DNA from: Methylobacterium nonmethylotrophicum
Lineage (GTDB): Bacteria > Pseudomonadota > Alphaproteobacteria > Rhizobiales > Beijerinckiaceae
Length of the DNA stretch: 64,000 nt
Direction of reading: 5' to 3'
NCBI RefSeq assembly: GCF_004745635.1
Contig: NZ_SRLB01000011.1
Coordinates: 186,001-250,000, forward strand
Numbering within the stretch: position 1 is the first letter of the stretch; every line of letters begins with the position of its first letter. The notes beneath the pieces are model-generated. The model did not search any database, was not told where the DNA came from, and saw nothing but the letters and a program-made list of their open reading frames with translations. Both the position numbers and the translations under genes were made by a program. Shown here piece after piece: positions 54,483 through 63,163 of this stretch.

Positions 54483-55460
54483 TGGAAACCCGCGCATCGT
54501 CATTCCTCCGGCAGCCTGTCGCGCTCCCACCCGATACCCCGCCGTCAGCCAAACCAGATGTCCGTCGGGATCGCGCAGCAGCGCGTCCGCACCCCCGTCC
54601 GGCCGCGGGACCGGGCGAGAGACGATCCGCCCGGCATGGGCCGCGCAGGCCGCCCGCAGCGCCGCGCCATCCGCCATCTCCAAGACCAGCCGGGTCGCCG
54701 CCACGTCGTTGGCCGCGAGGTCGGAGGCCGCGCGCGGGTAATCGCCGCGATAGCACAGCAGCTCGACATGAGGCGGATGTCCGTCCGGGAAGCCGAGGCC
54801 GGTCACCTCGACGGTCGGATCGGCGACGGCGTCGAGGCGGGCCTGCTCGGGGCCGGTATTGAGCGAACGCGACGCCACCCGCAGCCCGAGCGATTCGTAG
54901 AACGCGACGCTGCGGGCGGTGTCCGCCACCGAGATCGCCGAGTGGTCGAGGCCGAGGCACGGGGTGCCGGCATCGGGCCGCCGCCAGGCCGTGGGGGTCG
55001 CGTCCGGCGGGAAGGCCAGGAATTCGAGGGGATGCCCTTCGGGGTCGCGGAACTTGAACGCCGTCACGCCGCCCGAGGAGTCCGGCAGTCGCACCGGGCC
55101 GTCGGTCGAGATCGGGCGCCAGCCCGGACGGGCCGACAGGCGGGCATGGGCCGCCGCCATGTCCGACACGATGATCGCGCAGTGCTGAAACAGCGGGATG
55201 AAGCCCGGCACGTCGCCCGGATAGGGTCGCCCCGCGGGCGAGACCGCCACGAGGTCGAGGCGCTGGTCGCCGAGGCGCAGCGGCACGGTCCGCGTCACCG
55301 GCAGGCCGGCAGAAGCCGGGTCCGGTGGCGCCTCCGCGTCCGCGAAGCCGAGGGCGTCGCGGTAGAAGCCCGCGAGCCGGTCCGGCTCGGCCGCCACCAG
55401 GACGACGCGGGCGAGGCGCAGGGCACCTGCTGGACTGGCACTCACGGGAGCGGCGCTCAC
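54411..55460 (-). CDS. VOC-family (glyoxalase/dioxygenase fold) protein
   Basis: The 349-residue protein holds two vicinal-oxygen-chelate modules. The first (VVLVAAEPDRLAGFYRDALGF through FRDPEGHPLEFLAFP) has a metal-type Glu; the second starts LDHSAISVADTARSVAFYESLGL and ends with LLRDPDGHLVWL. It starts at a GTG overlapping the SMP-30 stop (GTGA). The last 27 or so residues are encoded by the inserted repeat element and are not part of the fold. The reaction is unknown. Confidence 0.8.
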   Translation of the reverse strand: MSAAPVSASPAGALRLARVVLVAAEPDRLAGFYRDALGFADAEAPPDPASAGLPVTRTVPLRLGDQRLDLVAVSPAGRPYPGDVPGFIPLFQHCAIIVSDMAAAHARLSARPGWRPISTDGPVRLPDSSGGVTAFKFRDPEGHPLEFLAFPPDATPTAWRRPDAGTPCLGLDHSAISVADTARSVAFYESLGLRVASRSLNTGPEQARLDAVADPTVEVTGLGFPDGHPPHVELLCYRGDYPRAASDLAANDVAATRLVLEMADGAALRAACAAHAGRIVSRPVPRPDGGADALLRDPDGHLVWLTAGYRVGARQAAGGMTMRGFPPLPAGGERAASPSRWCGKPAGRG

Positions 55461-56359
55461 GGGATCTGCACCCCGCGCCGGTCGAGGAAGATCGCGTAGA
55501 GCGTGTGCGAGCCGCCGATGAACAGGCGGTTCTTGGCCGATCCGCCGAAGGTGATGTTCGAGACCCGGTGCGGCACCAGGATCTTGCCCATCAGCTTGCC
55601 CTCCGGGCTGAGGCAGTGGACCCCGTCGCCTGCGCTCGACCAGATATTGCCGTCCTCGTCGATTCGCATCCCGTCGCAATAGCCCGGCGAGATCGTGTGG
55701 AAGATCTCGCCGCCGGAGAGCGCACCGTCGGGCGCGACGTCGAACACCCGGATGTGCTGGCGCGGGTTCGGCTTCGACTGGTCGCCGGTCTCGGCGACGT
55801 AGAGCCGGCGCTCGTCGGGCGAGAAGGCGAGGCCGTTCGGCCCGTCGAAATCGCCCGCCATCACCGTGATCTCGCTCGTCGCCGGATCGAAGCGGTACAG
55901 GGCCGGGGGCTGCTCCGATTTCTGACGTCCGCCCTCGTAGTCGTTCGCGATGCCGTAGACCGGATCGCTGAACCAGATCGTGCCGTCGGACTTCACCACC
56001 ACGTCGTTCGGCGAATTCAGCCGCTTGCCGGCGTGGTGGGTGACGAGGGTCGTGACCGTCCCGTCGTGCTCCGTGCGATACAGGCAGCGGCCGCGATGCG
56101 AGCAGGCGATCAGCCGGCCCTGGCGGTCGCGGGTCTGGCCGTTGGCGTAGTTCGAGGGCTGGCGATAGACCGAGAAGCCGGCCCCCTCGATCCACCGCAT
56201 GGTCCGGTTGCGCGGCAGGTCCTGGAACAGCAGGCAATCGGCATCGCCCATCCAGACCGGCCCCTCGATCCAGCGGAAGCCGGAGCCGAGTTCCTCGAGC
56301 GGCGCGTTGCCGAGGATGTAGTGCGTGAAGCGCGCGTCGTGGATCTCGAACCCGTCCAT
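55457..56359 (-). CDS. SMP-30/gluconolactonase-family lactonase
   Basis: The 300-residue beta-propeller protein has EGPVW near residue 35 with the first metal Glu, RLNSPNDVVVKSDG with the Asn ligand, and GPNGLAFSPDERRLYVAET and YCDGMRIDEDGNIW with the Asn and Asp ligands. These are the hallmarks of calcium- or zinc-dependent lactonases. It lies 4 bases after the cupin gene and is translationally coupled to the VOC gene. It probably opens a sugar-acid lactone. Confidence 0.9.
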   Translation of the reverse strand: MDGFEIHDARFTHYILGNAPLEELGSGFRWIEGPVWMGDADCLLFQDLPRNRTMRWIEGAGFSVYRQPSNYANGQTRDRQGRLIACSHRGRCLYRTEHDGTVTTLVTHHAGKRLNSPNDVVVKSDGTIWFSDPVYGIANDYEGGRQKSEQPPALYRFDPATSEITVMAGDFDGPNGLAFSPDERRLYVAETGDQSKPNPRQHIRVFDVAPDGALSGGEIFHTISPGYCDGMRIDEDGNIWSSAGDGVHCLSPEGKLMGKILVPHRVSNITFGGSAKNRLFIGGSHTLYAIFLDRRGVQIP

Positions 56360-56363
56360 GGCG

Positions 56364-56810
56364 TCACCGGAACCGGCAGGCCGCCCCCGTCGTCGGGGGC
56401 TTGTCATACTGCACGATCATCAGCACCGCCGGCGCGTCCCCGACCGTGCCGGAGCGGTGGCCCTTCCTGCCGTCGACCTCGCGGACGTTCTGGTCCTCGC
56501 CGAACGAGATCTCGCCCGGGCCCATCTCGACCCGGGTGCCGTCCATCGATTCGACGAACCAGCGGCCCGAGAGCGGGATGATCCATTGCGGCTTCGGGTT
56601 GGGGTGCCAGTCGCCGGTCCAGCCGACCGGCTGCACGGTGACGAAGACGGTGGCGCCGTCATGGGTCTTCTGCCCCTGCCATTGCGGCGGGGCCGGCGGC
56701 GACATCGACTTCTCCTCGAACTCGGTGAAGGCGCACCGGGTCTGGTGGCTGATCCCGTCCGCGTCGGCCCAGAGGTGCCAGTAGGGAACGGTGGGGGTCT
56801 GATCGCTCAT
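56364..56810 (-). CDS. Cupin-fold protein
   Basis: The 148-residue protein has a small jelly-roll with WHPNPKPQWIIPLSGRWFVE and MGPGEISFGEDQN, the two cupin half motifs. It lacks one of the usual metal histidines, so catalysis is uncertain. The ATG overlaps the stop of the DoxX gene by 4 bases. A role next to the lactonase in sugar or aromatic metabolism is possible. Confidence 0.75.
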   Translation of the reverse strand: MSDQTPTVPYWHLWADADGISHQTRCAFTEFEEKSMSPPAPPQWQGQKTHDGATVFVTVQPVGWTGDWHPNPKPQWIIPLSGRWFVESMDGTRVEMGPGEISFGEDQNVREVDGRKGHRSGTVGDAPAVLMIVQYDKPPTTGAACRFR

Positions 56811-57277
56811 CGGGCGGTCTCGCTGACGCTGTAGGGCCTCGACGAGGCGAAGGGGTCGGAGAAGAACGTCTCCACCGTCGCCGCCCCCGTGCCGAAGGTG
56901 ACGAGCAGAAACCCGCCGGCGAGCGCGAGGTTCTTCCAGAAATCCCAGAAAAGCTCGCGCCCCTTGCCGCCGGACCAGAAATCCCCCGGCTTCCAGAACT
57001 GCTTCCACAGGAGCGCCGTGACGCCGCAATAGCCGGCGAGCACGAAAGCGGCGAAGCGGTCGGCGATGCCGGTGAGGATGCCGAGCGACATCACGATCTC
57101 GACGAACAGGCCGATCAGGATCAGCAGCGTGGCGGGACCCGTGGCGTGCACCGCCTGCCTGGCCTGGCCTACCGCACCGCGAAAGTTCAGGATCTTGTCC
57201 AGCGCGCTGAACGGCAGGAACAGCAGCACCAGGAGGAGCCTGACGCCGAAGGCGACCGCGATGCTGAGGGAGGCCAT
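56807..57277 (-). CDS. DoxX-family membrane protein
   Basis: The 156-residue protein has four hydrophobic segments and the DoxX feature FLPFSALDKILNFRG after helix 1, followed by LLILIGLFVEIVMSLGI. It starts at 57277; an upstream extension to 57409 is Arg-rich and unlikely. It opens the DoxX-cupin-SMP-30-VOC operon, each gene overlapping or nearly touching the next. DoxX proteins associate with quinone and thiol redox chains. Confidence 0.8.
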   Translation of the reverse strand: MASLSIAVAFGVRLLLVLLFLPFSALDKILNFRGAVGQARQAVHATGPATLLILIGLFVEIVMSLGILTGIADRFAAFVLAGYCGVTALLWKQFWKPGDFWSGGKGRELFWDFWKNLALAGGFLLVTFGTGAATVETFFSDPFASSRPYSVSETAR

Positions 57278-57386
57278 CCGTCGCAAACCCCGCTGCCCTG
57301 TGTGCACCTGCGAAAAGCTAACTGGGGCGGATCGACGTTCGCGCCAGCCCCGCCATATGCCCCACGGCACGGCCGTCAGGCCCTGC

Positions 57387-57419
57387 CTAAGCAGAATTGC
57401 GTCACGCAATTCTGCTTAG
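57387..57419. promoter_or_regulatory. Perfect 33-nt palindrome between divergent operons
   Basis: Arms CTAAGCAGAATTGCGT and ACGCAATTCTGCTTAG flank a single C. It lies 110 bases from the DoxX start and 89 bases from the GMC start. A strong operator for a dimeric regulator is the simplest reading; the inner TTGCGTCACGCAA also fits a LysR-type T-N11-A core. Confidence 0.7.
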
Positions 57420-57507
57420 TTTCTGGTTTCGCATCATTTTTGCCGCCGAACCGGTGCCCACTTCGGCGAATGATGCATAGTCCCGCCTCTGTCGCGAGGA
57501 GGAGCCG

Positions 57508-59076
57508 ATGAGCGAGAACCGGCACTACGACGTCGTCATCATCGGCTCCGGGCCCGGCGGCGGCACCATGGCGTGGCGGCTCGCCCAGACCGGCAAGCGC
57601 ATCCTGCTCCTCGAGCGCGGCGACTACCTGCCGCGCGAGCGCGAGAACTGGGACAGCCAGGCGGTCTTCGTCGATGCCCGCTACCAGGCGCCCGAGACCT
57701 GGTACGGCGCCGACGGCTCGAGCTTCCATCCCGGCCTGCATTACTTCGTCGGCGGCAACAGCAAGGTCTACGGCTCGGTCCTGCTCCGCCTGCGCGAGAA
57801 GGATTTTTATCAGATCCGCCATCCGGACGGCCTCTCGCCGGAATGGCCGGTGAAGTACGACGTGTTCGAGCCCTATTACCAGGCGGCGGAAGAACTCTAC
57901 TATGTCCACGGCCTGCGCGGCGAGGACCCGACCGAGCCGCCCTCGACGAAACCCTACGCCTACCCGCCGATCAGCCACGAGAAGCGGATCCAGGAGCTGT
58001 TCGACGGCCTCAAGCGCGAGGGCCACCACCCGTTCCACCTGCCGGTCGGTGTGCGGCTCGAGGAGCGGGACGGCAAGCCGCTGCCGCACTCGGCCTGCAT
58101 CCGCTGCGACGCCTTCGACGGCTATCCGTGCATCACCAACGGCAAGGCCGACGCGCAGATCGCCTGCGTCGACCCGGCGCTCGCGGCGCACCCGAACCTC
58201 ACCCTGATGACCAACTCTTACGTCGACCGGCTGCTCACCGACCCGGCCGGGCGGACGATCACCGGCGTCGCGGTGAAGCGCGGCGACCTCACGGAGGTGT
58301 TCACCGGCGACATCGTGGTGGTGGCCTGCGGCGCCCTGTCCTCGGCGCTCCTGATGCTGCGCTCCGCCAGCGACGCCCATCCGCAGGGGCTCGCCAACCG
58401 CTCGGGGCAAGTGGGCCGCAACTACATGCGGCACAACAATTCGACGGTGCTCGCCATCTCCCGCACCCCGAACCCGACCAAGTTCCAGAAGACGCTCGGC
58501 CTCAACGACTTCTACTTCGGCGCCGACGACTGGGACTATCCCCTCGGCCACATCCAGATGGTCGGCAAGTCGGACGGGGTGCAGATCCACGGCGAGGGCC
58601 TGCCGGGCTTCCTGCAATGGTTCCCGGAGAAGCCATTCGACTGGCTCGCCAAACACTCGCTGGATTTCTGGCTCACCACCGAGGACCTGCCGATCCCGGA
58701 CAACCGCATCTTCTATGACGGGGGCAAGGTCCGGCTCGACCTCAAGCAGACCAACGAGGAGGCCCTGCATCGCCTGAAGGCGAAGCTGCGCGACCTCTGC
58801 GCGAAGCTCGAGATCCACCCGCAGCTCTTCGACCGCTCGCTCTACCTCGGCAAGGACGTGCCGATCGGCGGCACCGCCCATCAGGCCGGCACGCTGCGCT
58901 TCGGCCCCGACCCGGCGACCTCGGTCCTCGACCTCGACTGCAGGGCGCACGAGCTCGACAACCTCTACGTCACCGACGCGAGCTTCTTCCCGTCGATTGG
59001 TGCGGTGAACCCGACGCTGACGATCATCGCGAACTCGCTGCGCGTGGCGGATCACATCATCGGGCGGCTCGGGTAA
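57508..59076 (+). CDS. GMC-family FAD-dependent oxidoreductase
   Basis: The 522-residue flavoprotein has the dinucleotide motif GSGPGGGTMAWRLAQ near residue 13, followed by LLERGDYLPRE, and the C-terminal GGTAHQAGTLRFG with the catalytic His, then NLYVTDASFFPSIGAVNPTLTIIA, the GMC C-terminal signature. It probably oxidises a sugar, alcohol or lactol, producing a lactone that the divergent SMP-30 enzyme could open. It has no signal peptide or visible cytochrome partner. Confidence 0.9.
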   Translation: MSENRHYDVVIIGSGPGGGTMAWRLAQTGKRILLLERGDYLPRERENWDSQAVFVDARYQAPETWYGADGSSFHPGLHYFVGGNSKVYGSVLLRLREKDFYQIRHPDGLSPEWPVKYDVFEPYYQAAEELYYVHGLRGEDPTEPPSTKPYAYPPISHEKRIQELFDGLKREGHHPFHLPVGVRLEERDGKPLPHSACIRCDAFDGYPCITNGKADAQIACVDPALAAHPNLTLMTNSYVDRLLTDPAGRTITGVAVKRGDLTEVFTGDIVVVACGALSSALLMLRSASDAHPQGLANRSGQVGRNYMRHNNSTVLAISRTPNPTKFQKTLGLNDFYFGADDWDYPLGHIQMVGKSDGVQIHGEGLPGFLQWFPEKPFDWLAKHSLDFWLTTEDLPIPDNRIFYDGGKVRLDLKQTNEEALHRLKAKLRDLCAKLEIHPQLFDRSLYLGKDVPIGGTAHQAGTLRFGPDPATSVLDLDCRAHELDNLYVTDASFFPSIGAVNPTLTIIANSLRVADHIIGRLG

Positions 59077-59654
59077 AGCCCGATCGGCTTGGCCGTGCGA
59101 GGGGGTGCTTGAGGCCCCAAGCCGACATCAGGATGTGTGTGACGGTGTCCGGCGAACCGCCGGTGCGGCCTACGGTGCTGGCACACTGGGCTTACGGGCA
59201 CTGAGTGCCAGCCGCAGCGACAGCGACGGGGTTGGACGCTTCACGCCTATCCGTTCCTGATGGTGCGATGAAGGTCGTCGTGACCATTGATGAACGCGGC
59301 CACTTCCTTGCCCCTTAATGCAGTCGCGGGGTTGGCATCCCTCGTGCAGACGCAAGCGAAGACGAAGTCAAGGCCCCTCCGTTCCAATTTTAGCGCGGCC
59401 TATCCGGTAAATTAGTAAGCCACATCCGTTGATCGTTCTCCATTCTGCTCGGACATTCGAGCAATGTTTGCGCAGCTTATATTGCTGGATCAAATATGTT
59501 CCGATATACCGATCCGAAGAGCCGCTTCGCAGCGGCAAGTGGGCCCTGTGCATGTAAGTGGGTAACCCTCGTGCTCGGCCAGAGGCTTTTGCCTACTCGT
59601 CGTTGCTACCATGAAGTCGACTGGCTTCGGCCCGGTCCGGAGCAGGTACGAGCG
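59077..59654. other. Intergenic stretch, AT-richer from about 59350
   Basis: No gene is supported. GC content falls sharply after 59350, marking the left edge of foreign-looking DNA. A tiny 16-codon frame near 59268 (MKVVVTIDERGHFLAP) is too short to call. Confidence 0.5.
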
Positions 59655-60632
59655 TCACTCCATGATTTCATCCGCGCGCCCCAAAAGATAAGGCGGCAGA
59701 TCGACGTCGAGAGCACGCGCCGTGCGCATATTTATCACAAGTTCAAATCTTGAAGGTTGCTCGATTGGCAGTTTTGCGGCTTTTTCGCCCTCTAAGACTC
59801 GTTTAAGGAAATATATAGCTCGTTTGACATTGTCGCGATGTACATATCCATAGCTTATGAGAGCGCCCTCTTCGGCAAACTGACGAACACTCGCAAGCAA
59901 TCCGACCTTTTTCTCGATGGCCAGAAGGCAAAATGCTTTTGCATTGGCGTTCAATGCGCTGTCTGGCATGATTATCAAAGTATCTGGCCTGCTTGCGAAG
60001 ATTTCATCCGAAAAATTTGGAAAAGATTTTGAAGGATCCCAACGATGGATGCGGGCCGTTGCTCCACGCTTTTCGCATTGATTCGAAAAAGCCTTTTCGA
60101 GGGTAATATTTGAAGGATTTAATGGATTGCTGATGGCCGCAATAGTCCCAATTTTAGGAAATGCCTCAAATCCAATATCTAATAATTTTAGCAGAGATTC
60201 CTCCCCGCTCGTAGCAACGCCTGTGATGTTGCCACCTGGATTGGCGAGACTTTCCGCGAGTCCAGCTCGTATCGGATCATTCAATGACAACATAACGATC
60301 GGAATAGTATTCGTGAGAGATTTAACAGCACTAGCTCCAGATATCGTATTGACAAGTATGGCCTCAGGATTTCTAGACAAGGCGTTCGACGATATTTTCG
60401 GCATATTCTTATAATCGCCATCTGCCCATATTTCTTCGATCTCGATGTCGCGACCTTCAACGATACCGTGATCGGCAAGCCCCTCTCTGATGAATTTTAT
60501 AAGCAGAAGGCTTGATCGATCGGTGCTTCTACCTCCGCCGACGAGAACCACTCTGCGAGGGGCCGCCGAGGCCCGACTGGCTCCGAAGACCGCCAGCCAT
60601 GCTCCTGCGACGCAGAACGTTCGCCGGTCCAT
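59655..60632 (-). CDS. ABC transporter substrate-binding protein (TrpX/ABC_sub_bind type), lone
   Basis: The 325-residue protein has a Tat-like or Sec signal at the start (MDRRTFCVAGAWLAVFGASRASA), then the ABC_sub_bind pattern: LIKFIREGLADHGIVEGRDIEIE, IPIVMLSLNDPIRAGLAESLANPGGNITGV, and KRGATARIHRW. It uses many AT-rich codons (AAT, ATA, TTT) unlike its neighbours, suggesting recent transfer. No permease or ATPase gene is adjacent, so it is probably non-functional alone or serves a distant system. MDRRTF at 60632 is preferred over 60776. Confidence 0.82.
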   Translation of the reverse strand: MDRRTFCVAGAWLAVFGASRASAAPRRVVLVGGGRSTDRSSLLLIKFIREGLADHGIVEGRDIEIEEIWADGDYKNMPKISSNALSRNPEAILVNTISGASAVKSLTNTIPIVMLSLNDPIRAGLAESLANPGGNITGVATSGEESLLKLLDIGFEAFPKIGTIAAISNPLNPSNITLEKAFSNQCEKRGATARIHRWDPSKSFPNFSDEIFASRPDTLIIMPDSALNANAKAFCLLAIEKKVGLLASVRQFAEEGALISYGYVHRDNVKRAIYFLKRVLEGEKAAKLPIEQPSRFELVINMRTARALDVDLPPYLLGRADEIME

Positions 60633-61019
60633 TGATGCCCCCGATTCGGCACTAAGGGAGGAACAGCCTGCCCACATTCGGCACCACTGAAAAGTTGCAA
60701 TGTGAGGTCTGCTGCGATGTTGCCCTCGAAAGGCATCTCTCGCACCGAAGCTCAGCTCTTCTCCTGAATTGCGCACGTGCTCTCGTTAAAGCCCGAGAGG
60801 GTGGACAGTAATCGGCTGCTGAGCCGATTTATATCAAGAAAGAATACAGGACTGGTTCCCGTACGTTCGTCCTGCGCAAGTGGCAAAGATGCTGTGCAAT
60901 GGTCAGTCTCGAGGGTCTGCTGTCGCGTGTTGAGCGACTGGTCGGCCCTCGGCGGAGTGGTCAGCCCTGACGTATGGCTCTGAGCCGACGTGGTCCTGCC
61001 CCGGTTTGCGGTCCGAGGC
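60633..61019. other. Intergenic stretch in the foreign patch
   Basis: About 390 bases with short open frames on both strands but none that I recognise or that has a clear ribosome binding site. Confidence 0.4.
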
Positions 61020-61565
61020 CTATGCAAGGTCTCGGGCTGTGACAGCTTGGCTGGCGAAGGCTCGGGGCGTCAAGCCACCGAGCGCCATAGGCGGCCGGTC
61101 TTCGCTATCGTGGCACCTCCATTCCTCGATGCGGTCGCGGGCATCGGCCAGGGACCGGAACCATGAAGCATTCAGGCATTCCGCCCGCAGGCGGCCGTTG
61201 AAGGCCTCGATGGACGCATTGGCGGTCGGTTTACCGGGCCGAGAGACGTCGAGCTCGACCCCGTTCAGGTAAGCCCAGCCGCAAGCGCAGCGCCAACTGC
61301 GGGTCGGAGCGCTCACGGTGGCGCTGGGACGAGCGGCCGAAGCCGGTGGCCTGACAGGCCCGCCATTGGCTGATCCGCAGGCCACCTGCAGGGGACCGGC
61401 GACCTCGCGGCGAACGGCTTTGCCTCATCCCTGATCCTTGAGCACGTCCTGCAACATCGAGCGATCCAGCGTGAGTGGGCGACCAGCCGATTGAGCTTGC
61501 CGCTCTCCTCCTCCGGCTGCTTCAACCGCCGGATCTCCGGCACACCCAAACCGCCGGATCAGGGT
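61020..61565 (-). mobile_element. IS3-family element remnant (OrfA end and OrfB C-terminus)
   Basis: The C-terminal part of an IS3-type transposase is readable: ELDVSRPGKPTANASIEAFNGRL, AECLNASWFRSLADARDRIEEWR, and ALGGLTPRAFA; the Glu in IEAFN is the last DDE residue. Upstream fragments (RRLKQPEEESGKLNRLVA, and pieces like RACQATGFGRSS) are the end of OrfA and start of OrfB but lie in shifting frames. The middle with the first two catalytic Asp is deleted. It cannot transpose. Confidence 0.8.
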
Positions 61566-61702
61566 CACGGCGGCTCAGAGCCATACTTCAGGGAGGACCA
61601 CTCCGCCGGGGGCTGACCACGCGATCCCGGACCGCCACTTGCACGCCCGGGCGCGTCGCCCTGTCGTCGCTTCCCCGCTATGGAAGGGCGGCCCAGTCTC
61701 CG

Positions 61703-61738
61703 AAGGATCTCCCGATGCCCAAGGATCTCCCGATGCCC
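61703..61738 (+). repeat. Duplicated 18-bp ribosome-binding-site/start segment
   Basis: AAGGATCTCCCGATGCCC occurs twice in direct tandem, so AAGGA and an in-frame ATG are both doubled, giving potential starts at 61715 and 61733. Confidence 0.9.
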
Positions 61739-63016
61739 CTGGACCCCGCCCTCCGCGACCGCATCGTCACCGCCGTCGCGGACGGTTTCGCCGACCAGAT
61801 CGCCCACACCCAGGCGCTGATCCGCTTCCCCTCGACCCGCGGCGAGGAGCAGGCGATCCAGGACTTCGTGTTTCGCAGCTTCCGCGACCGCGGCTACGCC
61901 ATGGACCGTTTCGCCATGGACCGCGTGCAGATCGAGGCGCATCCGGGCGGGGCGAGGTTCGCGCCCGAGCATTCCGAGGCGCCGATCGTCGTCGGCATCC
62001 ACCGGCCGCGGGAGGAGCGGGGGCGCTCGCTGATCCTCCAGGCCCATGTCGACGTGGTGCCGGCGGGGCCCGCCGACCTCTGGACCCACCCGCCCTTCGA
62101 CCCGGTGGTGGAGGGCGACTGGCTCTATGGCCGCGGCGGGGCCGACATGAAGGCCGGGCACGCCGCCAACCTGTTCGCCCTCGATGCCCTGCACCGCATC
62201 GGGCTCCAGCCCGCCGCCACCGTGACGCTGCAATCGGTGGTCGAAGAGGAATCGACCGGCAACGGCGCCCTGATGACCCACCTGCGCGGCTACCGGGCCG
62301 ACGCTGTGCTGATTCCGGAGCCCGAGGAGGAGATGCTGGTGCGCGCCAATACCGGCGTGCTGTGGTTCCGGGTCGAGGTCCGGGGCCGGCCGGTCCACGT
62401 GCGCGAGATGGGCACGGGGGCGAACGCCATCGACGCCGCCTACCGGGTGATCGGCGCCCTGCGGCAGCTGGAGGAGCGCTGGAACGCCGACAAGGCCGGG
62501 CGCCCGCATTTCGAGGGCGAGGCGCACCCGATCAACCTCAATATCGGCCGGATCGAGGGCGGCGACTGGGCCTCCTCGGTGCCGGCCTGGTGCCGGATCG
62601 ACTGCCGCATCGCGATCTATCCGGGGACGAGCGCGGCGGAGGCCGCCCGCGAGATCGAGGCGGCGGTGGCGGCCTTTGCCCGCGACGACGCCTTCCTGTC
62701 GAACAGCCCGCCGAGCGTCACCTTCCACGGCTTCTTCGCCGAGGGTTACGTGCTCGACGAGGGCTCGGAGGCGGAAGCGGTGCTCGACCGGGCGCATCAG
62801 GCGGCGACCGGGGCCGCGCTGAGAAGCTTCATGACCGCCGGCTACCTCGATACCCGGGTCCACGCCCTCTACGACCGGGTGCCGGCGCTCTGCTACGGCC
62901 CGAAGAGCGAGAACATCCACGGCTTCGACGAGCGGGTCAGCCTCGCCTCGCTCCAGCGCATCACCACCGCCATGGCCCTCTTCGTCGCCGAGTGGTGCGG
63001 CACGGAGAGCGCCTGA
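61715..63016 (+). CDS. ArgE/DapE-type M20 deacylase
   Basis: The 433-residue zinc amidohydrolase has LILQAHVDVVPAG (metal His, catalytic Asp), GRGGADMKAGHAAN (bridging Asp) and VVEEESTGNGALM (Glu pair). It matches the ArgE/DapE deacylase group and is full length. The start at 61715 or, six codons later, 61733 is equally possible because the RBS and ATG are duplicated. Substrate is probably an N-acyl or N-formyl amino acid. Confidence 0.88.
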   Translation: MPKDLPMPLDPALRDRIVTAVADGFADQIAHTQALIRFPSTRGEEQAIQDFVFRSFRDRGYAMDRFAMDRVQIEAHPGGARFAPEHSEAPIVVGIHRPREERGRSLILQAHVDVVPAGPADLWTHPPFDPVVEGDWLYGRGGADMKAGHAANLFALDALHRIGLQPAATVTLQSVVEEESTGNGALMTHLRGYRADAVLIPEPEEEMLVRANTGVLWFRVEVRGRPVHVREMGTGANAIDAAYRVIGALRQLEERWNADKAGRPHFEGEAHPINLNIGRIEGGDWASSVPAWCRIDCRIAIYPGTSAAEAAREIEAAVAAFARDDAFLSNSPPSVTFHGFFAEGYVLDEGSEAEAVLDRAHQAATGAALRSFMTAGYLDTRVHALYDRVPALCYGPKSENIHGFDERVSLASLQRITTAMALFVAEWCGTESA

Positions 63017-63163
63017 CGCGCAAGGCGCAGGCCGTCGATCGGCCTGTGCCCCCGCCGCCACGCTTCCCGAAATCCCTGTGCAGCACCGCCCGATCCCGCT
63101 TGAGGCAACGCCGTCTTCGGTGCGACCGCGGCAGAGTGGGTCGTCGCCGGAGCGGGAGCGCGG

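Noticed and set aside
60752..61027. Small frames on both strands between the binding protein and the IS3 remnant
   Set aside because: No family resemblance, no ribosome binding site, and the region is probably decayed element DNA.
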